A DNA stretch of 49,114 bases from Candidatus Moranbacteria bacterium CG_4_9_14_3_um_filter_44_28 (GTDB lineage Bacteria; Patescibacteriota; Minisyncoccia; Moranbacterales; UBA11712): contig PFVO01000008.1 in NCBI GenBank assembly GCA_002790655.1, positions 1-49,114 on the forward strand, given 5' to 3'. Position numbers and translations under genes: made by a program. Every line of letters begins with the position of its first letter. The first letter of the stretch is position 1. The notes under the pieces were generated by a model. The model was not told the origin of the DNA. It saw nothing but the letters and a program-made list of their open reading frames with translations, and ran no database searches. Of this stretch, positions 1 through 8,967 are shown in pieces.

Positions 1-323
1 GCATTCCAGTTTTTTTGAACATCCTCGCCGCTGTGTTCGTGTTCCATATTCCCAAGGTTCGACCTTGGGGAACCCGAAGGTCGAACCTTGGAATTCAACG
101 CTGTTTCGGTTTCAATTATCTTATATCCGTTATCTCTGATTACCCGCTTCACATTTTCCTTGTCCAAAACATCCGCATCATATTCAACATAGGCTTTTTT
201 GGTCGCAAAATTCACGGACGCGTCCAAAATGCCTTTGGTTTTCAAAAGTTCCTTTTCGTTCGAGACGGCACAACTGGCACAGGACATCCCGGAGATATTT
301 AAAATAATTTTTGCGTGTTTCAT
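1..323 (-). CDS. copA: Copper/heavy-metal P-type ATPase, N-terminal HMA domain (partial, runs off window start)
   Basis: Own minus-strand translation from ATG at 323: MKHAKIILNISGMSCASCAVSNEKELLKTKGILDASVNFATKKAYVEYDADVLDKENVKRVIRDNGYKIIETE...; GMSCASC metal-binding motif. Confidence 0.8.
   Translation of the reverse strand, partial: MKHAKIILNISGMSCASCAVSNEKELLKTKGILDASVNFATKKAYVEYDADVLDKENVKRVIRDNGYKIIETETALNSKVRPSGSPRSNLGNMEHEHSGEDVQKNWN
52..91. repeat. Perfect 15-bp inverted repeat (10-nt loop) inside the copA coding sequence
   Basis: CCAAGGTTCGACCTT (52-66) / AAGGTCGAACCTTGG (77-91). Confidence 0.9.
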
Positions 324-392
324 AAAAATAACCTAAATCACAGCCGAGTTTGAGTTTGCGAAAAACTAATGTTCTTCAAAAAATTTATTTTC

Positions 393-1550
393 CTATTCCA
401 CCAAAAATTTACCGCGTACCATTCCCATTCCGCAACTGAATGGTATTTCGCGCGTGCCGGTTGGCGTAAAACTGATTATATTTTCCCCGCTATTGATGTT
501 TTTGGCAATACCAAGGATCGGGATAATAATTTTATTCGTGCAACCGCTTACCTGAACGCCTTTTACAATCCATTTTACCGGAACACCTTTCTTGATTTTC
601 AAAGTGCTCGGTTCGAATCCCCGGCTTGTGACGGACATTTCTATTTTTTGCTCATTTTGATTTGAAGAAACGTCTGAATTATCTTTTTCCGCCGCCCGGT
701 CAATGCTTGCGATATTACTGATCACGCTATTTTTGACTCCTTTGAGCGCCAGGGCCGATTTAAAAGTAAAAATTGCAAAAACCAAAATTAAAATCCCGGC
801 AACTTTCTGAAATACCCCGAACTTTTTATCCCGCGCCCAGGTGGCGGCAATCCCCAAAACCAAAAGAACCGGCATTGTTCCCAGAGCGAAAAGAAACAAA
901 CTCAAAGCTCCTCTTGAGAAACTCCCCGAAACCAAAGCCAGAACCTGCATGCTCTGAGTGAAGCCGCAGGGAAGAAAAAAAGTGATTGCTCCTAAAAGAA
1001 ACGGGGCGGCCTGATGTTGGGATTCTTCCAGCCTTATCAGTTTTTTCGTCATGCTGGGAAAAAACCTGATCCCCGTTTCGGAAAGCGAAGGCGTAATTCC
1101 CAGAATAGAAAGACCTAGCTAGCCCATTATTGCCGCAACGACGATTGTATAAACCGAAACAAAATTTCCGCTGATATTGATTGTTCCGCCAATCACACCC
1201 AGCAATCCGCCGAGCAGGAAAAAAGTGATTAGTCTCCCAATGTGAAAAAGAAAATTCGGCTTGACGGTTCGGCTGAAAAAATCTTTTTCGCCGCTCCTGT
1301 ACTTTTCCGAAAAAACGATTACCACTCCTTCGACAACGGCGAGACACGAGAAAACTGACGCGACAAGGCCTACAAGAAAAGAAATACCAAGCGTAAGATT
1401 TGACCCTCGAAAATTGAATTTATCCAGCCAGCCCGCGTTCTGAAATTCCCGGTACAAAAAAAGAACGACTGTTATAATTAAAACCGCGAAAACCCAGCTT
1501 GATAAGCTGTTTTTTGAATTTTCTCCTGTTTTACGATCCGGAAACTGCAT
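393..1550 (-). pseudogene. TauE/SafE (UreH-like) membrane protein fused to C-terminal cupredoxin-like domain, interrupted by one in-frame TAG at 1119-1121
   Basis: ORFs 1119..1550 and 393..1052 share a frame; continuous translation ...VVAAIMG*LGLSILGITPS...; C-terminus ...SGCTNKIIIPILGIAKNINSGENIISFTPTGTREIPFSCGMGMVRGKFLVE is cupredoxin-like. Confidence 0.75.
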
Positions 1551-1609
1551 TGAGAAAACTTACAGGTTGCTTTAGATAATACGCCGGCAAAAAAGAAATA
1601 TTTGCACGA

Positions 1610-1637
1610 AAAAGACCGGGCATTGGCCCGGCCTTTT
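1610..1637 (-). terminator. Rho-independent terminator downstream of HtrA-like gene
   Basis: Minus strand GGCCGGGCCAATGCCCGGTCTTTTT: GC-rich hairpin plus T-run. Confidence 0.65.
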
Positions 1638-1660
1638 TATCTCAAGATTATATCTGAAGA

Positions 1661-3073
1661 TCATTTCTTTTCTGAACTTTTCTCCACGCTCTTGGCCTGT
1701 TCCTGTTTTCCACCACTTTTTTTCACCACCAAAACAATTATCAACACCACAATCCCCACGAAAATCAGCCCGCCGACCGCCAGCGCCGCGAAAATTATCC
1801 AGCCCCAGCCGGAAGAGGATTTATTCTCCCCGCGGGCGACTGCTTCCTGAGACTTGGTGATATAGCTTTGCACATCGAGATTGTCCGGATACAAATTTTT
1901 CGCTTTTTCAAATTCCTTGAGGGCGTCGGAATATTCTTTCTGATTGAAAAATTCCAGTCCTTTCGCCCAAGCGGCCGTGGAAAGACTTTGAGCGGTCAGG
2001 TTGACGTTGTTTCTCGAGAGCAGTCTTTTCACTTCGTCAACTGAAATCAAAAAGTTGAATCCCTCCCCGCCCGGCTGGTCGCCCAGACTCCAGGTGGTGA
2101 CGCCGACTACTTCTCCGCCCGTGTCCACCGCCGGCCCGCCGGAATTGCCGTGAGTGATAGCCGCGTCGGTCTGAAAGGCCTCCGTTCCGTCGGTCAGTTT
2201 CTTTTTGGCCGAAATCACGCCCTTAGTCATCGAAGGCTCAAGCTGCGATCCTTCATCGGTTAGTTGTCCCATCAGTTCCTGAACGATTCCCGGATATCCG
2301 ATGGCGTAAACTTCTTTACCAATCTGAATATTTTGGGTGTCGCCTAATTGAATGGTCGGGAAGTTGCTTCCCTCAATTTTCAAGACCGCCAAATCGTTGG
2401 AATCGAATTCGCCTTTGTAAGGCGAATCAATAAACCGGGCCGGTTTTCCGACCTGCTCCACTTTTTTCTGGCTTCCGAAAGCATATCCGGTCTGGATATA
2501 ATTTGATTTTTTGATGTTATCAATCTTCAGCTTCCCGCTCCGGTAGTCCTGATAAAGGTCATCGGCCAGTTTCTGGACATCGCCCCCGTAGGTTGACTGC
2601 AAAGTCTGCTGATAGGCCTGCTCGACGATGTCGGCGGGGGGATTGTAGCCAAGCGTCGCCGCCGCCACCGTGCTCACCGCGTCTTTGAAAATGATCGGCG
2701 CCATATCGGAAAGAGCGTAATAGGCCGTAAGCTGATCATCCGGATTGGCCACGTGCCCGTTTGTCACAAAATACCCGTCGGGGCTTACGAAAAATCCAGA
2801 GCCAGTTGCTCCGATCGTAAAGGGATAACTTTTCCCCGCGAGAGCCGGCGTATTTAGCTCCATCGCCGCCGCGGCCTGGATGATTATTTCTCCCGTGACG
2901 ATGTTGGTCACCTGCACCACGGCCGGCTTGGCAAGAAGCAGGTTTGTCTGTATCGCGTCCGCGCCCGTTGCCGCATTTGACGCGCCAAGACACGCCGCCG
3001 GAGAGAAAGAAATTAAAAATGCCATCAGCAAAACTCCCATTTTTGCCGACAGCTTGGTTTTGAGATGCTTCAT
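1661..3073 (-). CDS. Trypsin-like (HtrA/DegP-like) serine protease with TPR-like segment and C-terminal TM helix
   Basis: ORF 470 aa; GSGFFVSPDGYFVTNGHV, SNDLAVLKI, THGNSGGPAVD catalytic motifs; signal peptide. Confidence 0.85.
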   Translation of the reverse strand: MKHLKTKLSAKMGVLLMAFLISFSPAACLGASNAATGADAIQTNLLLAKPAVVQVTNIVTGEIIIQAAAAMELNTPALAGKSYPFTIGATGSGFFVSPDGYFVTNGHVANPDDQLTAYYALSDMAPIIFKDAVSTVAAATLGYNPPADIVEQAYQQTLQSTYGGDVQKLADDLYQDYRSGKLKIDNIKKSNYIQTGYAFGSQKKVEQVGKPARFIDSPYKGEFDSNDLAVLKIEGSNFPTIQLGDTQNIQIGKEVYAIGYPGIVQELMGQLTDEGSQLEPSMTKGVISAKKKLTDGTEAFQTDAAITHGNSGGPAVDTGGEVVGVTTWSLGDQPGGEGFNFLISVDEVKRLLSRNNVNLTAQSLSTAAWAKGLEFFNQKEYSDALKEFEKAKNLYPDNLDVQSYITKSQEAVARGENKSSSGWGWIIFAALAVGGLIFVGIVVLIIVLVVKKSGGKQEQAKSVEKSSEKK

Positions 3074-3298
3074 TTTGTTTTTGTTATTTGATTACCAGTT
3101 TGATTACCAGCCCGAAAGCCTGGTTTTATTATATACCATATCGGGAAATTAGAACAATAGGGAAGAAAAATTGACAAATTTTCAGATTTTTTAGATTTGT
3201 GGTATTATAAAAATAATCCATCCCGCCGCTCGCGAGCAGCAGGATACCTAAATTTTTGATTTTTGATATTTTATATAAACTTAGATCAGGGGTGACTT

Positions 3299-3724
3299 AT
3301 GGATTACAGCTCAAGCTATCAATATTCGGGAAACGTGCCGCCGGAAGCCGGAGCGGCCGCTTTTGCTCTCGCTGGAGGAATGTTTTTGTTCGTAATGTTT
3401 TTGGTGCTGGTAGTTTATGTGATCGCGGCGATTTCGCTCATGAAAATCGCCAATCGCACCAACACTCCCAACGCCTGGTTCGCCTGGATTCCGATTTTGA
3501 ATCTTATTTTGATGATTCAAATCGCCCAGCGTCCGATGTGGTGGCTGGTTTTCTTTCTGGTGCCGATCCTGAACATCGCCGGAATTGTTTTCGGCATCAT
3601 TCTCTGGATTGACATCGCCAAGCGGCTTGGGAAATCCGCGGTTTTCGGAGTTCTGGCCGCTCTTATTCCGATTATCTTTATGCCTTATCTGGCTTTTTCC
3701 AAGAGTGACATTCCCGCGCAGTAG
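3299..3724 (+). CDS. Small multi-pass membrane protein, DUF5684-like
   Basis: ORF 141 aa; NAWFAWIPILNLILMIQIAQRPMWW... Confidence 0.7.
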   Translation: MDYSSSYQYSGNVPPEAGAAAFALAGGMFLFVMFLVLVVYVIAAISLMKIANRTNTPNAWFAWIPILNLILMIQIAQRPMWWLVFFLVPILNIAGIVFGIILWIDIAKRLGKSAVFGVLAALIPIIFMPYLAFSKSDIPAQ

Positions 3725-3750
3725 AAACAAAAATACTGAAATTTATACTA

Positions 3751-3787
3751 CGCAGCCAGACTTTCTTTGGTTTGGCTGTGTTTTTAT
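3751..3787 (+). terminator. Rho-independent terminator
   Basis: CGCAGCCAGAC...GGTTTGGCTGTG followed by TTTTT. Confidence 0.55.
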
Positions 3788-3846
3788 AGCAGGAATTATG
3801 CTAACTTACGAATAGAATTCATCGGCAGACTAGTATTAATATTCAA

Positions 3847-4983
3847 ATGACGAAGAAAAATATTCTTGTTATTGCTATTCTCGTTGTCGCCCTGGCCATT
3901 TTTGTCAGCCTGACCTATTTTTTGTTTATTCCGAAACAGACGAAAACGATCGAGAACAGCCCCATCCAAAACTCATCAATCCCCCAACTGAAATCCTTCA
4001 AGGGCGTCTTGGCAGGTATCCTCGAAGAAGCCGAAATCAAAACCGAGGAAATCAAAAAGGAAATCACCGAAGCAATTCCCAATCCGTTCGCCAACAAAAA
4101 AACGGAAAATGCAACGCCAAATCCGGACAATAGTTTCACTTTCGCCATTCTCGGCGATACGCAATATTTCACCGCCGGAAACCCGAAAGGAAATTTTCAA
4201 AAAGCGGTTTCCCAAATAAAAGAGCATAATCCCGATCTCATTATCGCCGTGGGCGACCTCGTCAGCAACTGCAAGGGAAAAAGCAGTGACGCGCAGGATT
4301 ATAATAACTGGAAAAATATTTTGGGCACGTTTATCGGGAAAACCTACGCCGTTCAGGGAAATCACGATCGGGTGAAAAACGTTGACAAATGCGATAAATT
4401 TTGGACGGATACTTTCAGTTTTCCAACTAATGGCCCGGAAGGTTTCGCCGAGTTTGCCTATTCCCTCGATGTCAAAAACTCCCATTTTGTTTTTCTGGAC
4501 AGCGACAAGCCGGACAGCCACCAGATAAATAAAACTCAAAGAGAATGGCTGGAAAAAAATTTAGCCGCCAACAAAAAAGAAAATACTTTTGCCATATTTC
4601 ACGAACCGGCTTATCCGGTGAGCGACAAAAAGGGAGAAAGTCTTGATTTTGATCCTTCGCAGCGAAATGCTCTCTGGGAAATTCTGGACCGGCACAATAT
4701 CACGGCCGTTTTCAATGGCCACGAGCACATCGTGAGTCGCCGGAAAATCACAAGTCAAGTTTCTTCCGTCGCCAAAAACAGCGTTTATCAGTTCGTCTTC
4801 GGAAACACCGATTCTTTTAACCATGGTCTCCCCGCCGCCGGCGTCGCCGAATACGCGAACCAGGGACAGGGCCGCTTCGGCCTTGTTCGCGTGAACGGCA
4901 AAGAAATCACGGTCGAAACTTATGACCCCAACGGAAAACTCCTCAACACTTTCACCCACACACCAGAAAGCCCTGGACGCTGA
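3847..4983 (+). CDS. Calcineurin-like metallophosphoesterase with N-terminal TM anchor
   Basis: ORF 378 aa; GDTQYF, VGDLVSN, VQGNHD, FNGHEH motifs. Confidence 0.85.
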   Translation: MTKKNILVIAILVVALAIFVSLTYFLFIPKQTKTIENSPIQNSSIPQLKSFKGVLAGILEEAEIKTEEIKKEITEAIPNPFANKKTENATPNPDNSFTFAILGDTQYFTAGNPKGNFQKAVSQIKEHNPDLIIAVGDLVSNCKGKSSDAQDYNNWKNILGTFIGKTYAVQGNHDRVKNVDKCDKFWTDTFSFPTNGPEGFAEFAYSLDVKNSHFVFLDSDKPDSHQINKTQREWLEKNLAANKKENTFAIFHEPAYPVSDKKGESLDFDPSQRNALWEILDRHNITAVFNGHEHIVSRRKITSQVSSVAKNSVYQFVFGNTDSFNHGLPAAGVAEYANQGQGRFGLVRVNGKEITVETYDPNGKLLNTFTHTPESPGR

Positions 4984-5062
4984 CCCGAGGAGCTAACAAG
5001 CCAATGCGGCTTTCGGTGCGGGGTAAACTTTTTCGAAATAGAGAATTCTGAATTTATCTTGC

Positions 5063-5096
5063 AAAAAATACGTACTCAAATACGTACGTATTTTTT
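5063..5096. terminator. Bidirectional hairpin terminator between convergent genes
   Basis: Perfect 13-bp inverted repeat AAAAAATACGTAC (5063-5075) / GTACGTATTTTTT (5084-5096). Confidence 0.7.
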
Positions 5097-5100
5097 ATCT

Positions 5101-5122
5101 CCCCCGCCGAAACCCGCGGGGG
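5101..5122. repeat. CCCCCGCCGAAAYCCGCGGRGG repeat, copy 1
   Basis: cccccgccgaaacccgcggggg; related to 5921 and 6986 copies. Confidence 0.75.
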
Positions 5123-5139
5123 TCAAAACTGGCAAAAAA

Positions 5140-5886
5140 TTATTTTTTTCTTTTTGTCGCTTTTATCTTGAGACTCTCAAGAGGAATTCCCTGATATTGC
5201 TTTTTGCTGATATCTTTGTCCTCGGAAAGTATTTCGACCTCGAAACCGGCTTTTTTTATTTTCTCGATATAGTCGTCGCGTAGAAGCGCTCCGGCGACGC
5301 ACCCGGCAAGAAGGCTCTCATCGTTTCGCATTTCTTCGGGAAGATCCTCAAGAAGCACAATATCCGACACGAACATTTTTCCGCCGGGCTTCAGCACCCG
5401 CCAAACTTCCCGAAAAACCTTGCTCTTGTCAGGCGCTAGGTTGATAACGCAGTTGCTGATCGCGATATCAAAAGAATTGTCAGCGACCGGAAGCTCCTCG
5501 ATATCTCCCAGTTTGAACTCGACGTTTTTATACCCGTATTTTTCGGCATTTTCCCGGGCTTTTTCGACCATCTCGGCAGTCATATCCACCCCGACAACTT
5601 TACCCGCCTTGCCCACACGCGTGGCCGCCAGAAAACAATCGAATCCCGCTCCGGACCCGAGATCCAAAACGATGTCCCCTTCTTTGATTTCAGCCATTGC
5701 CACCGGATTGCCGCAGCCAAGCCCCAGATTGGCCTCGGAAAATTTCGCGATATCGTCTTTCGAATAGCCAATTTCCGCGGCGACTTTGCCGGATGTCTTT
5801 CCGTTTCCGCAACAAGAACACCCGGAAGATTTCGCGATCTTCGAATAGCTGTTCCTCACAACTTCTTTCACTTCGTCTTTTCGCAT
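5140..5886 (-). CDS. arsM: Arsenite methyltransferase (SAM-dependent)
   Basis: ORF 248 aa; [51 protein letters not shown]. Confidence 0.88.
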   Translation of the reverse strand: MRKDEVKEVVRNSYSKIAKSSGCSCCGNGKTSGKVAAEIGYSKDDIAKFSEANLGLGCGNPVAMAEIKEGDIVLDLGSGAGFDCFLAATRVGKAGKVVGVDMTAEMVEKARENAEKYGYKNVEFKLGDIEELPVADNSFDIAISNCVINLAPDKSKVFREVWRVLKPGGKMFVSDIVLLEDLPEEMRNDESLLAGCVAGALLRDDYIEKIKKAGFEVEILSEDKDISKKQYQGIPLESLKIKATKRKK

Positions 5887-5920
5887 AATTTTTTTGAGAA
5901 TATTTTAATTGCTTATAATT

Positions 5921-5943
5921 CCCCCGCCGAAATCCGCGGAGGA
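5921..5943. repeat. CCCCCGCCGAAAYCCGCGGRGG repeat, copy 2
   Basis: cccccgccgaaatccgcggagga. Confidence 0.75.
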
Positions 5944-5966
5944 GTTTAAATAAAACAATTTTACAA

Positions 5967-6377
5967 TCAATGAAATTTTAACCTCGATTGTTTCCGATGT
6001 ATAAATGCTTCGGCTTTCAGAAAAACTTTTTTCGTCCAGTCCAAATATTCTTTCGCTTCTTTTTGCGAAATTATGATTCCGTCTCCGTATAAGTCCCAGT
6101 TTCTTTTCGAGCGCATTTCATCGGCCAGGATTTCAATTTCCGAATCTTTCAAAAAGAAAGCCAGTTTCCTTATAAGCTCGACATAATGGCCCCGGCGTGA
6201 TTTTACCCGCAGGCCATTTTCAGCGCAAACGGCCATGGCCAGTTTAAGGAGCGCGTCGTAACAAAAGCGGAAACGCACTTCTGGCACATCGGCTTCGGCA
6301 GCAATTCTCAAATCCCTTCCAGCTGATTTGTAGTATTTTTCTATTTGTTTTCGGGAAAACCGAAATTTCTCAAACAT
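5967..6377 (-). CDS. HEPN-domain protein (toxin-like partner of MNT)
   Basis: ORF 136 aa, directly follows MNT gene (TGAATG junction); helical HEPN-like sequence with RKRNWDLYG-type region (RSKRNWDLYGDG). Confidence 0.7.
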   Translation of the reverse strand: MFEKFRFSRKQIEKYYKSAGRDLRIAAEADVPEVRFRFCYDALLKLAMAVCAENGLRVKSRRGHYVELIRKLAFFLKDSEIEILADEMRSKRNWDLYGDGIIISQKEAKEYLDWTKKVFLKAEAFIHRKQSRLKFH

Positions 6378-6923
6378 TCAGATTATTTTTATTTTTTTCT
6401 GCGAGAATATATTTTTCAAAAATTCATCGCCAGCTTTTTTCTTTTTTTTGAATTCCGCGGAAGAAAAATCGACGATATTGATTTCCCTCTGAATTTCCTT
6501 CATGAGAGGAAGGATCAGTCTCTTAGCCTCAAGGGAGGAGTGTTCACCGACAAGCAAAAGGTCAATGTCGCTTTCCTGCTGAAGAGAATCTTTGGCGTAG
6601 GAGCCGAAAATATAGGCTTCCCGCAAACCTTTCAGTTTTGAGAGTTTTTCTTTCAGCGATTCTTCGATTCCGTATTTTGCCCGGAAGAAATGCTCCAGCT
6701 CCCGAAGCAACGGGTATTTTTTGTTCAGATTGAAATATCTTTGGTTACCTTGCATCTCTGAAACGAGGACTCCTTCGTTTTCCAGTTCCTTCAGCTTCCT
6801 GAAGAGATTTCCCGGATTCACCCCCAAAAGATCCGCCAGTTCATTGACATAGTGGCGCCTCTTCTGGTTCAAGAGAAAATATCTCAAGACTTTAATTGTA
6901 ATTTTCGAGCGGAACTCGAACAT
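6378..6923 (-). CDS. Winged-HTH + minimal nucleotidyltransferase (MNT) fusion
   Basis: ORF 181 aa; HYVNELADLLGVNPGNLFRKLKELENEGVL wHTH, then IFGSYAKDSLQQESDIDLLLVG nucleotidyltransferase GS...D-D motif. Confidence 0.82.
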   Translation of the reverse strand: MFEFRSKITIKVLRYFLLNQKRRHYVNELADLLGVNPGNLFRKLKELENEGVLVSEMQGNQRYFNLNKKYPLLRELEHFFRAKYGIEESLKEKLSKLKGLREAYIFGSYAKDSLQQESDIDLLLVGEHSSLEAKRLILPLMKEIQREINIVDFSSAEFKKKKKAGDEFLKNIFSQKKIKII

Positions 6924-6935
6924 TTGTTATTGTTT

Positions 6936-6971
6936 ATTATTACAATAATCATTGTATATTATTACAATAAT
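6936..6971. promoter_or_regulatory. Two identical 14-bp near-palindromes, candidate operator for the wHTH-MNT gene
   Basis: ATTATTACAATAAT at 6936-6949 and 6958-6971, 22-bp spacing, directly upstream of the start at 6923. Confidence 0.6.
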
Positions 6972-6985
6972 ATGTCAACCCCGGC

Positions 6986-7013
6986 TCCCCCCGCCGTCGA
7001 AATCCGCGGAGGA
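6986..7013. repeat. CCCCCGCCG..CGAAATCCGCGGAGG repeat, copy 3
   Basis: tccccccgccgtcgaaatccgcggagga. Confidence 0.7.
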
Positions 7014-7043
7014 TTGTTCGACCTTAGTGAAGCATTAATATCG

Positions 7044-7187
7044 CTAGGTGAATAAAGATAGTAATCTATAGAGTCCCCAAAGACCAAGTGATATACCTAC
7101 GAGCGATATGAAGCCAAATATTTTTCCATAATTTACTACACCGGAATTTAGTCTTGTTACATAAACTAAGGTTCTATAATCAGTCAT
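7044..7187 (-). CDS. 47-aa single-TM microprotein
   Basis: Own translation: MTDYRTLVYVTRLNSGVVNYGKIFGFISLVGISLGLWGLYRLLSLFT*; starts 8 bp after upstream gene's stop. Confidence 0.45.
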   Translation of the reverse strand: MTDYRTLVYVTRLNSGVVNYGKIFGFISLVGISLGLWGLYRLLSLFT

Positions 7188-7195
7188 TCGCCTTT

Positions 7196-7699
7196 TTAAT
7201 CCGAAAAGGAATGAATACATTCTTCCTTGAGATTCAAATTTTTTTCAAGATCTTCTCTTAATTCATCATTTAGCTCATCCATTTCAGGAAATTTATCCGG
7301 AAATAAAACCCAACAAAATTTTTTGAACTTATAGTGTAAAGTATATTTTTCGTATTCTTTTTCGCCAAAATCAAATCCTTTGATTAATATTTTTCCCCAC
7401 ATAATTTCTCTTTCTTTATATATCGAGTAAGTAATAGCAATAATATTCAACGCTATTGATAACAACAATATTTTTAGTGACAATGCAAAATCAGATTGAT
7501 CAATTTTTTTATTGAGAAAACTAGAAGATACTATTGTGAAAAAAATACTTAATGCTCCACCAAGAAACAAAACAAGATAATACAGGTATTTTCTCCATTC
7601 CCTTATTATCGAATTGTATTCTTTATGAAATTCAAGCGTATCTTTCTTAATTTTTTCTAATTCTGCATTTTGTCTATTTTTTATTTCTTCAATATTCAT
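7196..7699 (-). CDS. Hypothetical protein with two predicted TM helices
   Basis: ORF 167 aa; YLYYLVLFLGGALSIFFTIVSSSF and LKILLLSIALNIIAITYSIY hydrophobic segments. Confidence 0.6.
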   Translation of the reverse strand: MNIEEIKNRQNAELEKIKKDTLEFHKEYNSIIREWRKYLYYLVLFLGGALSIFFTIVSSSFLNKKIDQSDFALSLKILLLSIALNIIAITYSIYKEREIMWGKILIKGFDFGEKEYEKYTLHYKFKKFCWVLFPDKFPEMDELNDELREDLEKNLNLKEECIHSFSD

Positions 7700-7893
7700 T
7701 ATAATTTATTATCTCCTTTTTACTATATGTCACTTCTTAGAGCGTTAGATGCAAAAGACACTAATCTGCTCTCGGTGGGTTGCCAGCTCCTGGAATTAAG
7801 TATTTTCTGCCCCTATCCTATTCCCAAACCGCCTGTTTTATCAAGAAAAAAAGCCCCGGGTGAGGCAGAAAGATCATATCTTATTTATTTTTC

Positions 7894-8289
7894 TCACTTC
7901 TTTTCTTTTAATTCAATCTCCTCTTTTTTATAGTCAAACTTGACGACAAACAAATCAAAGAATCCTACTTGTCCGAGCACTCCATATCCCATCTTGGCAA
8001 TACCCGGCAGAAATCCCGCTTTTATTTTGTGCGGCCAGCCGCCAACCCGAATGATAATTGGATAAATATAATGAGGTTCAAGAGCTCCAGTTATTCCACA
8101 CACATCCTGTCTTTCACCTGAAGTTATATCGATGCCTAATAATTATCCTATTTGAGCGTCAAATATGCAACAATCCGCGCCAGAGTCAATTAGTACTTCA
8201 TAATAGACAGAATACTCTTCGTATAATATTTCAACAGGAATGACCGACCTCAAAATTTCCGGGCCGTATTTTTTGTATTTGAATTTCAT
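7894..8289 (-). pseudogene. Retropepsin-like aspartic protease interrupted by in-frame TAA at 8143-8145
   Basis: Continuous frame from ATG 8289: MKFKYKKYGPEILRSVIPVEILYEEYSVYYEVLIDSGADCCIFDAQIG*LLGIDITSGERQDVCGITGALEPHYIYPIIIRVGGWPHKIKAGFLPGIAKMGYGVLGQVGFF...; DSGAD active-site motif. Confidence 0.72.
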
Positions 8290-8482
8290 AGCCCGAAGCC
8301 AACGTAGGTAATCAACTTCTCTGGCATGCGCGTCAAAATCGGGTCGTTATAACCCTTTTTTTTGCTTTTTCCATTACTTCTCTAACTGTTTTCCCACTCG
8401 CGACAACTGTTTTCTCATCTTGCTTCAAAGCAACCCAAAGACCTTTGTATTTTTTATAAATTTTTGTCCAATCAATAGCCAT
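8286..8482 (-). pseudogene. DUF5678-like small protein, frameshifted at an A8 homopolymer (8356-8363)
   Basis: MAIDWTKIYKKYKGLWVALKQDEKTVVASGKTVREVMEKAKK then -1 shift; restored frame gives KGYNDPILTRMPEKLITYVGFGL*, overlapping the next ATG. Confidence 0.6.
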
Positions 8483-8768
8483 ATAATGATATTACTATAA
8501 GTTAATAGGAAAGTAAAGCGTATTTCGCTCATTTTATTATACAAACGACGAGGAAATTTAAATTCATGCATGATGTAAAAACAGGCCACTTTATTTACCC
8601 TGATATTCAATGTTGGGGTGAAGGAAAAATTCACTTTCTTGCCCCTATCCTATCTCAAACTGCCAAATTTGCCAAGAAAAAAGGGGTACCAAGGTCTCGA
8701 TGTCCAATGACACCAACTTTGATTTTTTTCAAAATCATTTCCTCCTTTTATTTTTAAGTTGCAAAAAA

Positions 8769-8793
8769 CAGCCCCTGAGGCTGTTTGCTTTTT
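8769..8793 (+). terminator. Hairpin terminator
   Basis: ACAGCCCCTGAGGCTGTTTGCTTTTTT. Confidence 0.5.
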
Positions 8794-8967
8794 TCACGAT
8801 TGAATTAAAAACTATCTAGTACACAAAAAAGCGAACAACCCCAAGCGATTCTGGTTTCGGTGATTCCTTCTGAAGTTGTTTGCAAAATATCTCATGCTTT
8901 CAGTTTATACTACAATACATTTTTCTGCAAACTAGATACCAAATACTTAATACTCTATACTTTATAC

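Noticed and set aside
826-1347. 173-aa minus-strand ORF overlapping the TauE frames
   Set aside because: Out-of-frame shadow of the TauE-cupredoxin gene with low-complexity Arg/Phe content.
3171-3210. Sigma-70 promoter TTGACA...TATTAT before 3299
   Set aside because: The spacer between the matched boxes is about 26 bp, too long for a standard promoter.
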